Assembly: GCF_016916835.1 (NCBI RefSeq)
Contig: NZ_JAFFIX010000022.1
Location: 1 to 64,000 of the forward strand
Origin: Actinacidiphila bryophytorum
GTDB taxonomy: Bacteria; Actinomycetota; Actinomycetes; Streptomycetales; Streptomycetaceae
Direction of reading: 5' to 3'
Length of the DNA stretch: 64,000 nucleotides
Shown in pieces: positions 1 through 18,502 of this stretch. The translations under genes and the position numbers were made by a program. Numbering within the stretch: the first letter of the stretch is position 1; every line of letters starts with the position of its first letter. The notes beneath the pieces were generated by a model. It worked only from the letters and a program-made list of their open reading frames with translations. It did no database searches and was not told the DNA's origin.

Positions 1-448
1 GCTCCACCGACAGGCAGTGAGCGACCACTTCCTTTCCCGGCTGCCAGGCGTTGACGCCGGGGCCGGTACGGAGCACGACGCCCGACAGGTCCGAGCCGAT
101 CACGTGGTACGGCAGGTCGTGCCGCCGGCCCAGCGGTGAGCGGCGGCCGTACCGCTCCAGGAAGGCGAAGGTCGGCACCGGCTCGAAGATCGAGGACCAC
201 ACGGTGTTGTAGTTCACCGACGACGCCATCACCGCGATCAGCGCCTCGCCGGGACCCAGCTCGGGCACCGGCACCTCGTCCAGGTGGATCGACTTGCGCG
301 GGTCCTTGTCCACCGACGCCATGCCCTCGAACATGTCGGCTTCGCTCTTGTGCAGCGTGGCGGCCCGGTAGCTCTCCGGCAGCTGCAGGGCGGCGAAATC
401 CTCGGTACTTGCGCAGCCGGAGGTGATGGCGTCAAGGATCTCCTTCAC
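1..448 (-). CDS. ccr: crotonyl-CoA carboxylase/reductase, N-terminal part (cut by window edge)
   Basis: The visible 149 residues match the N-terminus of crotonyl-CoA carboxylase/reductase: KEILDAITSG at the start, then DPRKSIHLDEVPVPELGPGE, SSVNYNTVWSSIFEPV and LPYHVIGSDLSGVVLRTG. This medium-chain dehydrogenase/reductase-fold enzyme reductively carboxylates crotonyl-CoA (or longer enoyl-CoAs) with NADPH and CO2, giving ethylmalonyl-CoA or other alkylmalonyl-CoA extender units. The start is GTG at 448 behind AAGGAGA; it overlaps the ACP stop as GTGA, so translation is probably coupled. It is the last visible gene of the operon, and its catalytic C-terminal part lies outside the window. In a biosynthetic operon it usually supplies a polyketide synthase, which would have to lie further left. 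The family is clear; whether the substrate is crotonyl-CoA or a longer enoyl-CoA cannot be told from this part. Confidence 0.93.
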   Translation of the reverse strand, partial: MKEILDAITSGCASTEDFAALQLPESYRAATLHKSEADMFEGMASVDKDPRKSIHLDEVPVPELGPGEALIAVMASSVNYNTVWSSIFEPVPTFAFLERYGRRSPLGRRHDLPYHVIGSDLSGVVLRTGPGVNAWQPGKEVVAHCLSVE

Positions 449-743
449 GGCAGTCTCCTTCCGCCGGCACCGCGCTCGCGCAGGTAGTCGGCCAGTGCGG
501 GCACGGTGTCGAGGGCGGACAGGTCGTCGTCCATCTCCACGACGACGCCGTAGCGGCTCTCGACGGCCTGGATCAGCCGTACGAACCCCAGCGACGTCAG
601 GCCGAGCAGCCCCAGCGGCTCGGGCTCGTCCTGTAGCGCCTCCGCCGCGCTGATCTGGCCGTCGCTGGCCTCGACGACCAGGTCGGCCAGCTCGCGGTGG
701 AGGGGAGGGTGGGGGTCTGGGTGCGAGTACAGTTCTGCGGCGG

Positions 744-747
<4 letters not shown>
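445..747 (-). CDS. free-standing acyl carrier protein
   Basis: A 100-residue protein of the phosphopantetheine-carrier fold. The modification site lies in LLGLTSLGFVRLI, with Ser52 as the likely 4'-phosphopantetheine attachment point. The usual D-S-L is T-S-L here, so the acidic residue before the serine is missing. The GTG start at 747 overlaps the stop of the upstream NRPS gene (GTGA), and its own stop overlaps the ccr start in the same way. Its position between a condensation–adenylation–carrier protein and ccr suggests it holds an acyl chain that is either loaded by the nearby ligase or built from ccr-derived extender units. It is not long enough to carry any other domain. Calling it a carrier is secure; the cargo is inferred. 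Confidence 0.85.
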
Positions 748-3907
<3,160 letters not shown>

Positions 3908-3923
<16 letters not shown>

Positions 3924-5685
3924 GGTTTCGCCGCCTCCTGTCCTGACGTTTCCGATGCGCTTGGTATTGCTGAGGAATTCGACGCCGCGGGTCCGGCCTC
4001 CGGGTCGGCATGGGCAGCGGTGGCGGCCCGGTCGAAAAGCGCACGCAGCCGGCTCTTGACGACCTTTCCGCCCGCATTGCGGGGCAGTTCGGCGACGCGG
4101 ACGATCCTGCTGGGCTGCTCATGGCCGGCCAGCCGGGTGGCGAGGAAGCGGCGCACGTCGGCGAGCCGCAGGTCGCGGGTGGTGACGAGGGCTGCGGCAG
4201 GCGCAAGGCCGAGTACGGGGTCGGGCAGGCCGAAGACGGACGCCTCGACGATGTCGGGGTGCTCGTGCAGGGCCGCCTCGACGGCGATGGTGGAGACCTT
4301 GTCCGCGCCGCTCTTGATGACGTCGCTCTCCCGGTCGACCAGGAAGAGGTAGCCGTCGGCGTCCAGGTAGCCGATGTCGCCCATCCGGGTCCAGCCGGCT
4401 CTGAAGACCTGCGAGGTGGCGGCGGCGTCGTTGAGGTAGGCGCGGGGGGCACCCGCGCTGCGCATCCACACCTCGCCGGTCACCCCCGCGGGGCAGGGCT
4501 GCCCGGCCTCGTCACACACCCGCAGCGCGCCCCCTGCGACGGCGAGGCCGATGGCGGCGGGGCGCTCCTGGCTGAAGATCATGCTGGTCTGGGTCGGCGC
4601 GGCCTCGGTCGAGGTGTAGTAGTTGACGATCGTGGCGCCTGGCAGCGCCGCAGCGAGCCCTGAGGCGACCGCCGGCGGCAGGGCGGCGGCCGTCGAGCCG
4701 AACAGCACCACACCGGACGTGTCATGCCGCTCCAGCGCCCCTGACGCCAGCAGTTCGATCGCCATCGCCGGTACGACGAAGACGCTGCCCACCTGCTGCT
4801 GCTCGATCAGCCGGGCGAAGTGCTCGGGGCCGAACCGCGCGGTCACCAGCATCCCGGCGTGCGCGGTGAGGGCGTTGAACAGCATGGTCTGCCCCGCGTT
4901 GGTGCCGATCGGGAAGGCGTGCAGGAACTGCCGGGAGTGGGCCAGGGTGCGCAGCGGCGGGTCGAGGCGGGCGCCGTGGGTGAGGTTGGCGTGCGCGGCG
5001 ATGACGCCCTTGGGCCGGCCGGTGGTGCCGGAGGTGTAGAGGATCTGCGCCGGGTCGCCGGGCCGCGGGCCGTCTCCTGGTGCCGCGTCGGGCAGTTCCG
5101 CGACCTCGTCGGGGCCCCAGCGCAGCCGGACCCGCGCGTCGAAGCGGGCCGCGTCCTGTCCGTGCAGCAGGGCTGTGGCGCCGCTGTGCTCCAGCATGTA
5201 CGCGACCTCGTCGGGTGCGGCCCTGGTCGACATGGGTACGGCGACGGCCCCTGCGGCGAGCACGCCCATATACGCGCAGACGTAGCCGATCCAGTCCCGG
5301 GCGCCGTACAGCAGCCCGACGCGGTCGCCGACCCGTACTCCGGCCGCCCGAAGCCCTGCCGCGACAGCCTGCGTCCTGGCCTGCCACCGGGCCAGGTCGA
5401 GCGTGGCGCCGCCCTGCTGGACCGCGACGTGCTCGGGCTCCGCCGCCGCCCGGGCGGCGAGCAGCCGCGGCACGGTCAGCGCGACCGGCGGCAAACGGCG
5501 TACGCTCACCCCGCCGCCGGGGCGGCTGCGGCCACCGGCACCGGCACCGGCACCGGCACCGGCACCGGCACCGGCACCGGCCGATGCTCGCGCCGTACCA
5601 GCGGCTCGTACGTTCGTCGCACCACCCGCCGGTGTACCGGTCGCACGATCCGCCGGTATGCCCATCGCTCCGCCTTCCCCGTTGG

Positions 5686-5689
<4 letters not shown>
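3908..5689 (-). CDS. acyl-CoA / acyl-AMP ligase (ANL superfamily)
   Basis: A 593-residue free-standing adenylate-forming enzyme. Motifs visible: LYTSGTTGRPKGV (ATP loop), NYYTSTEAAPTQ, MGDIGYLDADGYLFLVDR and the C-terminal catalytic lysine in GGKVVKSRLR. It has no carrier or condensation domain. Such enzymes activate a carboxylic acid as acyl-AMP and pass it to CoA or to a carrier protein; here the recipient may be the ACP or an NRPS carrier domain three genes on. The start ATG at 5689 overlaps the upstream stop as ATGA. The first ~55 residues are low-complexity, including an alternating Ala-Gly run from eight copies of a 6-bp repeat, so translation might really begin later (candidates are the ATG giving MGIPADR or the GTG just before RRLPPVAL). 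The chain length of its substrate is not predictable from the sequence. Confidence 0.87.
5533..5580. repeat. eight tandem hexanucleotide repeats (CACCGG)
   Basis: CACCGG is repeated eight times without interruption. On the coding (minus) strand this reads CCGGTG and encodes an Ala-Gly dipeptide array in the N-terminal extension of the acyl ligase. Runs like this are prone to slippage, but a 6-bp unit keeps the reading frame. Confidence 0.95.
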
Positions 5690-11303
<5,614 letters not shown>

Positions 11304-11307
<4 letters not shown>

Positions 11308-14300
11308 CGCGCCACCGCCCGGGTGACCGGCTCTGCCACGGGCTCATTCGTCGTGGCGAATGAATCCGCCGCCACCCCACCCGTTCGGACGGCCAGTTCC
11401 GCCGCCGCTTCGTCGTCGGTCAGGTTCTCGATCTCTGCGGCCAGCGCGTCTTCCACGGCCCGTGCGAAGCCCTCGACGGTGGGCTGCTCGAACATCGCGC
11501 GGACCGGCAGGTCCAGGCCGACCGCCGCGCGCAGCCGGCCGATCGCCCGCACGGCGAGCAGTGAGTGGCCGCCGAGCACGAAGAAGTCGTCGCGGGCGCC
11601 CACCTGGTCGAGGCCAAGCAGCTCGCCGAAGATCGCGGCGACCAGGTGCTCGGCGTCGGTGCGCGGGGCCTGGAAAGCGGCCCGCACGTCGTCGCCGGCC
11701 GCGGGAGCGGGGAGGGCGGCCAGATCGACCTTGCCGTTGGCGGTGAGCGGGAGCGCGGGCAGCACCATGACGACGCCGGGCACCAGCAGTGCGGGCAGCA
11801 CTTCCGCGGCGTGGGCGCGTACGGCGTCGGCTGTGGCGGTGCCGGTCACGTAGGCGACCAGGGTCTGGTCGGCCGCGGTGACCACGGCCTGGCCGACGCT
11901 CGGGTGGGTGGTCAGGGCGGCCTCTACCTCGCCGGGTTCGATCCGGACCCCGCGGACCTTGAGCTGTCGGTCCAGGCGGCCGAGGAATTCCAGCAGGGGC
12001 GCGTCCCGGCGCCAGCGCGCCCGGTCGCCCGTGCGGTACATCCGGCCCTCGCCGTACGGGTCGGGCGGGAAGCGCTCGGCGGTCAGGTCGGGCCGGCCCG
12101 GGTAGCCGTCGGCGAGACCGGCGCCGGCCAGGCAGAGTTCACCGGCCGAGCCGCGCGGGACCAGCCGTCCTGCCGGGTCGAGCAGGTAGGCGCGGACCCC
12201 GCCGATCGGGCGGCCGATCGGCGGCCTGCGGCCGTCCTGTCCCCCGTCCGTCAGGTCCACGGCGGTGGCGATGACACCGGCCTCGGTCGGCCCGTAGGTG
12301 TTGGTGAGCCTGATCCGGTCGCCGTGCAGTGCGCGCCAGCGGGTGACCGCGGCCGCGTCGACCTGTTCGCCGCCGAGAATCACCAGCCGCAGTGCGGCCG
12401 GCCACACGGGGTCGAGGTCGAGCAGCGCCTGCCAGTAGGCCGTGGGCAGGTCGAGCACGGTGATCGCCGGCTCCGCCGCCAGCACCTCGGGCAGCGACCG
12501 CGTACCGCCGGGCAGCAGCACCAGGGTGCCGCCGGACGCCAGGGTGGGCCAGATCTCCTCGGCGTGGGTGTCGAAGCCCAGGGCGGCGAACTGCACCACG
12601 AGGTCGGCCGGGCCGGTCCCGTACGCCTGCGCCATCCAGGCGACGCGGTCCCGCAGTGCCGCCTGCCCGACCAGAACCGGCTTCGGGGTGCCCGTCGAAC
12701 CGGACGTGAACAGCACGTACGCGGCTCCCGGCGCCTGTACGGGCGTGTGCGCGCCCGGCGTGATCCCGTCGGGGGTGACGACCGCTGCGACCCCGGACTG
12801 CTCGACCAGCAGGTCGCGGCGGGGCGCCGGCAGGGCGGTGTCGAGCGGTACGTATCCCGCGCCGCTGCGCCAGGCCGCGAGGAGGGCGGCGATCTGTTCG
12901 GGGCCGCGCGGCATGGCGACGCCGACCAGGTGGCCGGGACGTACGCCTGCGGCCTGCAATGCATCGGCCAGTTCGCGGGAGCGCTCCCACAACTGCCGGT
13001 AGCTGACCTGCTCGGTGCCGCTGTGCAAGGCGACCGCCTCAGGCGCGGCGGCGACCGCCCGCTCGACGGCATCGGTCAGCGGCGGCCCGCCGGGGACAGC
13101 GGGGCCGGTGCCCATGCGGAGCAGTTCGGCCGCGGCGGCCTCGTCGACGAGCGGCAACTGCCGTACGGGGGCGTCCAGGTCGGCCAGGACCACGCGCAGC
13201 ACCGCGGTGAAGCGGTCGGCCGCCGCTTCGACGGTGGCGGCGTCGAAGAGGTCGGCGGCTGCGGTCAGCAGGATGTCCATCCTGGCCTGCCCCGCTCGGG
13301 CGTTGATCGCCGTCGGGGTGACGAACACGTCCATCGCCACGTCGGTGAGGGTGCGCCGGGAGCCGTCGCCGAAGCCCTCCGCTGTCACTCCTTCGAAGCC
13401 GTCGGCGCCGTCGAAGCCGGTCGCAGAGACGTCCATCGTGGAGTGCAGGGTCATCGTCGCCTGGAAGAAGGGGTTGTGGCTCGGGTCGCGGGCCAGTCCC
13501 AGGTCGGCGACCAGCTGCTCGAAAGGCACCTCCTGGTGGGCGAAAGCGCCCAGGCAGGCGGTCCGCGTGCGCCGCACCAGGTCGCCCACCGTGATGTCGC
13601 CGGACAGGTCGGCGCGCAGCACCAGCATCCTGACGAAGTAGCCGAACACCGACTCGGCCGCCACGTCGTCCCGGCCCGCCACCGCGGTCGCCACGCACAG
13701 GTCCTGCTGTCCGCTGATCTGGGACAGCGTCAGCTGGTAGGCGGTCATCAGCACCATGAACGGGGTGCAGCGCAGCTCGCGTGCGACGCGCTGCACCATT
13801 TCCCACGTCTCGTCGTCGAAACTCCGCTCTGCGCATATGCCGGCGGAAGTGCGCCGGGCGGGGCGCGGCCTGTCCAGCGGCAGTTCCAGCACCGGCGGCC
13901 GGTCGAGGACCGCCCTCCAGTACGCGGTCGACGCCTCGTCGTCGCCCTGGTGGGCGCGGGCGTGGTCCAGGTAGCGCATGCCGGGCGGGGTGGGGGCGAT
14001 GCCGCGGTAGGCGTCGGCGGCCTGCCGGTAGAGCAGGTTCAGCGACCAGCCGTCGCCGACGCTGTGGTGCGTGACCGCGCACAATACGTGCTCGGTTGCG
14101 CTCAGCCGCAGCAGCCCGATCCTGATCAGATGGCCCTGCGCCAGGTCGAAGGGCCTGGCGACCAGTTCCTCGACGGCCCGCCGCGCCTCGGCCAGGTCCG
14201 CGACGTCGGCATGGTGCACGGGTAGCGCCCGCGGGGCGAGCACCTCCTGCAGCGGTTCGCCGTCCTCCTCCACGAACCGCGTGCGCAGGCACTCGTGGAC

Positions 14301-14465
14301 GGCGACGACGCTGTCGAAGGCGCGCACCAGGCGCGCGGTGTCGAGGTCGCCGCGCAGCAGCACGCAGGCGGAGATGTTGTACGCGGGGTCGTCCGGGTCG
14401 AGCCGGCTGAGGAACCACAGGCGCCTTTGCGCGGCCGTCAGCGGGCCGCGGTCACGCTCGGACAT
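11304..14465 (-). CDS. NRPS module C-A-PCP, substrate uncertain
   Basis: A 1053-residue module. The condensation domain (~10–430) has intact HHSVGDG near 133. The adenylation domain (~470–930) has LFTSGSTGTPKP near 588, NTYGPTEAGV, YRTGDRAR and NGKVDLAAL. The pocket read from LGFDTHAEEIW, LDLPTAYW, VILGGEQ and NTYGPTEAGVI gives D-T-E-D-I-G-T-V-I-K. I do not recognise this code; acidic residues at GrsA positions 239 and 278 would suit a basic side chain (Orn, Lys or Arg type). The carrier domain is intact (LGGHSLLAV, Ser near 966) and is followed by ~80 residues that could be a docking tail. ATG 14465 overlaps the HAD gene by 14 bp, and its stop overlaps the next NRPS start (ATGA). Domain calls are firm; the substrate is a guess. 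Confidence 0.9.
12976..12989. promoter_or_regulatory. near-match to CebR-type palindrome inside an NRPS gene
   Basis: CGGGAGCGCTCCCA differs at one end base from the perfect palindrome at 20231–20244. It lies within the adenylation-domain coding region, in codons for W-E-R-S-R. Intragenic CebR sites are known in the thaxtomin cluster, but this one could be a by-product of common codons. Confidence 0.3.
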
Positions 14466-15264
14466 ACGCCGCTCCCGGGGTCTCCTCTGCGCCGTGCGGA
14501 TGGTCGTCGCGCCCTTGCGGGCCGGTCGCGCGGCCGGCCGGCGGCTCGTCGGGCGCGGCCGTCAGGCGGTCGAGCAGCGGGAGCAGACCGGGCGCCCGCC
14601 AGTCCTGGACGACGGCCACCGCGCCGGCCGCCTCGAACCGCCGCAGGTAGTCCGGGTCGTGGACCGTGGGCACGGCGACGACCCGGCTGCCCGCGTCACG
14701 GGCGGCCAGCGCGCCGGTGACCGAGTCCTCGAAGACCAGCTGCCGTTGCGGCGGCACCCCGAGCAGCTGTGCGGTGGCCAGGTAGACGTCGGGCGCGGGC
14801 TTGAGCCGCGGCACGTCCCGCGCGGCCACCACCCTGGCCTCGCCGAAGAGCGCGAGCAGGCCCGCCCGGCGCAGGACGGCAAGGGCGACGCCCCGCTCGG
14901 TCGCCGTCCCCACGGCGATGGGCACCTCCAGGGCGCGCAGCCGGTCGAGGACCGCGCCGACCCCGGCTCGCGGGGCGATCTCCTCGACCGAGGCGGCCAG
15001 GTCGTCGAAGCACCGCTGCTTGGCGGCGAGCGTCTGCGCGGGCGGCACCGCAGGACCCGCTGCGGGCGCCAGTGCGGCGATCTCGGCCGCCACCTGGGGG
15101 TCGGGGCCGCCGACGAAGTGCGGCAGCCGCTGGAGCGCCTGGTCGCGGGTGAGGTGGACGCCCGCCTGCCGGGCTGCGGCCAGCCAGGCCTCGTGGTGGA
15201 GGGCTTCGAGGTCGACCAGGGTGCCGTCGAGGTCGAAGGCGACGCCCGCTACGGGGGCGTTCAC
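14452..15264 (-). CDS. HAD-family phosphatase (subfamily IA)
   Basis: A 270-residue haloacid-dehalogenase-like hydrolase. Motif I is VAFDLDGTLVD near the N-terminus (nucleophile Asp and acid/base Asp), motif II VGTATERG, motif III lysine in LKPAPDVY, motif IV FEDSVTGALAARDAG. The long helical cap between motifs I and II marks the IA group of phosphoglycolate-phosphatase/β-phosphoglucomutase-like enzymes. The start is GTG 15264, overlapping the glycosyltransferase stop (GTGA). With a SIS isomerase, a glycosyltransferase and a sugar methyltransferase in the same operon, a sugar-phosphate substrate is the natural inference. A mutase role is possible too, because phosphatases and mutases of this group look alike. 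The ~40 C-terminal residues are not conserved-looking. Confidence 0.85.
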   Translation of the reverse strand: MNAPVAGVAFDLDGTLVDLEALHHEAWLAAARQAGVHLTRDQALQRLPHFVGGPDPQVAAEIAALAPAAGPAVPPAQTLAAKQRCFDDLAASVEEIAPRAGVGAVLDRLRALEVPIAVGTATERGVALAVLRRAGLLALFGEARVVAARDVPRLKPAPDVYLATAQLLGVPPQRQLVFEDSVTGALAARDAGSRVVAVPTVHDPDYLRRFEAAGAVAVVQDWRAPGLLPLLDRLTAAPDEPPAGRATGPQGRDDHPHGAEETPGAAYVRA

Positions 15265-16631
15265 CGTACGGCCCCGGCGGCGTCCGCCCCACGGCGGGCC
15301 AGCCGTACGACGGCCAGCTCCTCGTCGTCGTACGTCACCGCGGCCTCGTAGCGGGGCGTGACGAGCGACAGGAAGTAGCCGAGGTCGTCGATCATGCCGA
15401 TGCCGTCCGCGGGGTCTCTGCGCACGTGCTTGGACATCACCAGCAGCGCCGAGTCCGCGACCCGCAGGCTGTCCATGATCAGGGCGGACAGGTCGATCGG
15501 GGTGAGCATCCGCCACAGGTCGAGGTGGACGGCGCAGTCGAAGGAGCCGTCCGCATACGGCGTGCGGACGCCGAAGAGGTGCGGGTTGCCGGGGCCGAAC
15601 TCGGCTCCGTGGTCGACGGTGGTGGTCTGCCCTGCCAGGGCCGCCGCAGCGAGGTCGAAGCCGATCCACAGGCTGCTGGCGTTGTCCGGCAGATCCGCGG
15701 CCTTGCGCACGCGGTCGGCGGGGACCCGGCCCGGGTGGTCGCGGAGGAATTCGCGGCAGTCCTCGTAGAAGGGCAGCGTCCTGGCGACCCGGCGGTGGTT
15801 GTCGGAGGGGTGGGTGAAGAACTCGATGTCGTAGTGCCGGTATTTGTCGACCAGGAAGGGCAGGACCGGCTTGGTCTTCTCCCATTCCGTCGTCCAGTCC
15901 CGGAAGTGCGGGGCGTGGTAACACAGGGCCGCCGGGTCGTAGCGGAAACAGCTGCTGTCGCGGCCGTTGTGCCGGTAGATGCGGTAGGTGAAGTCGGTGT
16001 CCTCGTAACCCCACTGCACGAAGGCCTCGTCGAAGCCGCCGACCTGCATGTACAGCTCGCGCGGCAGGGAGAGGTTGTGGGTGAAGCCGAACATCCAGCC
16101 GGTCCGGCGGTAGACGTCGAAGGCGCCGGGGCCGGCGGAGGCGGCGGGCTCGCCGGGGTCGCCCGGGGCGCTCTGCGGCAGGTCGCGGTGGTCGCCCTCC
16201 ATCGGGAGGAGGGCGAGCTCGTCCAGGACCGCGCCATTGCGGCGCAGTTCGGCGAAGGTGCCCCAGCTCGGCTCGATCCGCCGCCCGTAGACCACGTCGG
16301 GGCCGGTGTCGCCGGGCGCCCGCAGGTGGTGTCCGACCAGGTCGGGGGCGGCGATGGAGTCGGCGTCCATCAGCAGCAGGCGGTCGCCCTTCGCGGCGGC
16401 GGCGCCGGAGTTGCGGGCGGCCGACCGGCCGCGGTTGACGTCGTGGCGTACGTAGCGCAGGTCCAGGTCCGCCTCGTGGCGGCGCACCACGGCGTGGACG
16501 TCCTGCACGGAGGCGTCGTCGACCACGACCACCTCGAAGCTACCCCGCCCGGCGCTCTGCCGGGTCAGCGAGTCGAGGGTCAACTGCAGGCAGTCGGCCT
16601 GGTTGTAGGTCGGGATGATCACGGACAGCAC
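15261..16631 (-). CDS. family 2 glycosyltransferase with methyltransferase-like C-terminal domain
   Basis: 456 residues. The N-terminal ~270 residues are a GT-A fold family 2 transferase: SVIIPTYNQADCLQLTLDSL, EVVVVDDAS, RGRSAARNSGAAAAKGD, LLMDADS (the metal-binding DxD equivalent) and VGGFDEAFVQWGYEDTDFTYR, the galactosyltransferase-type acceptor-site motif. Residues ~290–440 form a second domain with LWIGFDLAAAALAGQ and TPYADGSFDCAVHLDLWRML, a pattern like the end of a class I methyltransferase core, but no clear glycine-rich SAM loop is visible, so it may be non-catalytic. Start GTG 16631 lies 2 bp after the upstream stop. It probably transfers a sugar to the peptide or lipid product. Donor and acceptor are unknown. 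Confidence 0.85.
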   Translation of the reverse strand: MLSVIIPTYNQADCLQLTLDSLTRQSAGRGSFEVVVVDDASVQDVHAVVRRHEADLDLRYVRHDVNRGRSAARNSGAAAAKGDRLLLMDADSIAAPDLVGHHLRAPGDTGPDVVYGRRIEPSWGTFAELRRNGAVLDELALLPMEGDHRDLPQSAPGDPGEPAASAGPGAFDVYRRTGWMFGFTHNLSLPRELYMQVGGFDEAFVQWGYEDTDFTYRIYRHNGRDSSCFRYDPAALCYHAPHFRDWTTEWEKTKPVLPFLVDKYRHYDIEFFTHPSDNHRRVARTLPFYEDCREFLRDHPGRVPADRVRKAADLPDNASSLWIGFDLAAAALAGQTTTVDHGAEFGPGNPHLFGVRTPYADGSFDCAVHLDLWRMLTPIDLSALIMDSLRVADSALLVMSKHVRRDPADGIGMIDDLGYFLSLVTPRYEAAVTYDDEELAVVRLARRGADAAGAVR

Positions 16632-16633
16632 GG

Positions 16634-18502
16634 CTAGGCCCCCAGGCGAGCGTCGGTGGATGGCGTCGGGGCGGCAGGCCGGGCGGCGGCCCCGCCACCC
16701 GGTCGTCCGCTGCCTTGCAGGATGACCGGCTGCCGCTGCCAGTCGGCGCGGCTGCCCGGGCGGGCCGGGGCGTCGCGGCAGAGCACGTACCGGTGCGGCG
16801 TCATGGTCAGGTTTCCGTCGAGCCGGTCCAGCAGGGCGGTGTGCAGTTGCTCGGGTGTGGTCGGCGCGGCGGTGACGAGGTAGGCGATGAGCCGGTCCTC
16901 GCTCGCGGCGCCGTTGTCGGCGGTGTCGGCGGTGTCGGCGGTGCCGCCGTCTGCGCGCTCGACGAATACATCTGAGGCGATGGTGCCCGGCAGGGCGGCG
17001 AGCAGCGCGCGGACCGCGGCCAGGTCGATTCGGCAGTGATCGATCACTACCTTGGGCTCGGGTACAGCCAGTTCACTGACGCCGACCAACTCGGCGACCC
17101 GTTCGCGCGTGAGGTCACCCGTCTCGAACAGCTCGATCAGTACGATTTCCAGCCCGGCCAGCACCTTGCGGGCGCTCGCCGCGTCCAGCAGCCGGCTGTC
17201 GCTGAACAGCTCGATGACCGCCCGCGAACGCAGCGCCTTGACGTGGAAGTACAGCTTCAGCTGCTCCTTGTCGCGGCCTTCGAGGTCGGTGACGTCGGTC
17301 TGCGCGGTCAGCTCGCGCAGTCCGGCGGCGCCGAGAGCGGGCGCCGGCCCGGCGGCGCCCGGCTCGGGCGCCACGTTGACGGTGCTGAGCATGCCGAGGC
17401 TGACGCCCCGTGCGGTCGCCGTCTCCGCCATCAGCCGCGCCACGTCCCGCGGGTCGCTCTGCCCGCGCAGATACGCCAGCGCCGACGCCTGGTGCGCGGC
17501 TTTGACGGTCCGGGCGAGAGAGCCGGCGTCCAGCCGGACCAGTGCCGGGGCGCCTTGGTAGAAGGTGCCCACGGAGGCGGAGTCCACCGGGGTGAAACGA
17601 TTTCCCGCGGCCAGCACCAGCGGCACGGCGTCCGTGCCGCTCCTGATCCCGATGACCGTCGCGAGTGCGCCGAGCACCGCGGCGGCCGGGCTGACCCGCA
17701 GCCGACCCGCCACCGCCCGTGCGGCGGCGGCCAGCGCGGCCGATGTGAGCCCGACGCCCGGGAAGAGCGGGGTCTCCCCCGCCTCCGGCAGGTTGGGGAA
17801 GGCGGTCTGCGGCGCCGTCTCCAGCATCCGGCGCCAGTACGCGAGCGAGGCGTCGTTGGCCTTACGCGCGGGCGCCGACTGCTCGAACCCGGCGCGGGCG
17901 CGCGACTGCCATCCCGCGAGCGCCGGCTGCGCCCGCGTATTGCGCAGCAGTTCCAGGAATTCGCCGCGGAGCACAGTGCATCCCCACGCGTCGACCGCCA
18001 GATGCGAGAGCACGAATACGACCTGCCGCGGGCGCCCTTCGGCGACGACGACACTCGTCCTTAGTGGCCACTCACTACCGTGCGCGAACGGCTTGTGCCA
18101 CAGCCGCTGCTCCTCCTGCTCGGCGACCCGGCGTACCCGCCCGGGAACCGTCCGCACGACCTCCACCGGCAGTGCGCCGGACCCGTCGCACAGCTGCCCG
18201 GGCTCGCCGTCCTGGCCCTTGGGAAAGCGGGTGCGCAGCACCTCGTGCCGCTGGACCAGGGTGCGCAGTGCGCCCAGCACCCGCTCACTGGTGGCGTCGG
18301 GCGGCAGGCGCACCCGCAGCCGAAGGCTGATGAAGTGGTTGTCGGGTGCGAGCGACTCCAGGATGTCCCAGACGAAGCGCTGGCCCCAGGTCAGTTCCGC
18401 GCTGCCGCCGTCCAGGCCGGCGAAGTCCAGCGCCACCAGCTCACGGGAGTCGGCGGCCCCGGGCGCTGTCGCGGTCGATACGTCCGGTGCGCGGCTCGTC
18501 AT
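16634..18502 (-). CDS. free-standing condensation-domain protein
   Basis: 622 residues related to NRPS condensation domains, with no adenylation or carrier domain. Family signatures: LTWGQRFVWDILESLAP, QRHEVLRTRFP, and the active-site region VLSHLAVDAWG near residue 165. Compared with HHxxxDG, the first His is Ser and the Gly is Ala, but the second His (the catalytic one) and the Asp remain. The C-terminal ~130 residues are extra, with IDHCRIDLAAVRALLAALPG and a short DTADTADT repeat. It could acylate, cyclise or condense between carrier proteins in trans, or act on a non-peptide amine or hydroxyl. ATG 18502 overlaps the methyltransferase stop (ATGA). Activity is plausible but not certain given the altered motif. 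Confidence 0.78.
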   Translation of the reverse strand: MTSRAPDVSTATAPGAADSRELVALDFAGLDGGSAELTWGQRFVWDILESLAPDNHFISLRLRVRLPPDATSERVLGALRTLVQRHEVLRTRFPKGQDGEPGQLCDGSGALPVEVVRTVPGRVRRVAEQEEQRLWHKPFAHGSEWPLRTSVVVAEGRPRQVVFVLSHLAVDAWGCTVLRGEFLELLRNTRAQPALAGWQSRARAGFEQSAPARKANDASLAYWRRMLETAPQTAFPNLPEAGETPLFPGVGLTSAALAAAARAVAGRLRVSPAAAVLGALATVIGIRSGTDAVPLVLAAGNRFTPVDSASVGTFYQGAPALVRLDAGSLARTVKAAHQASALAYLRGQSDPRDVARLMAETATARGVSLGMLSTVNVAPEPGAAGPAPALGAAGLRELTAQTDVTDLEGRDKEQLKLYFHVKALRSRAVIELFSDSRLLDAASARKVLAGLEIVLIELFETGDLTRERVAELVGVSELAVPEPKVVIDHCRIDLAAVRALLAALPGTIASDVFVERADGGTADTADTADNGAASEDRLIAYLVTAAPTTPEQLHTALLDRLDGNLTMTPHRYVLCRDAPARPGSRADWQRQPVILQGSGRPGGGAAARPAAPTPSTDARLGA

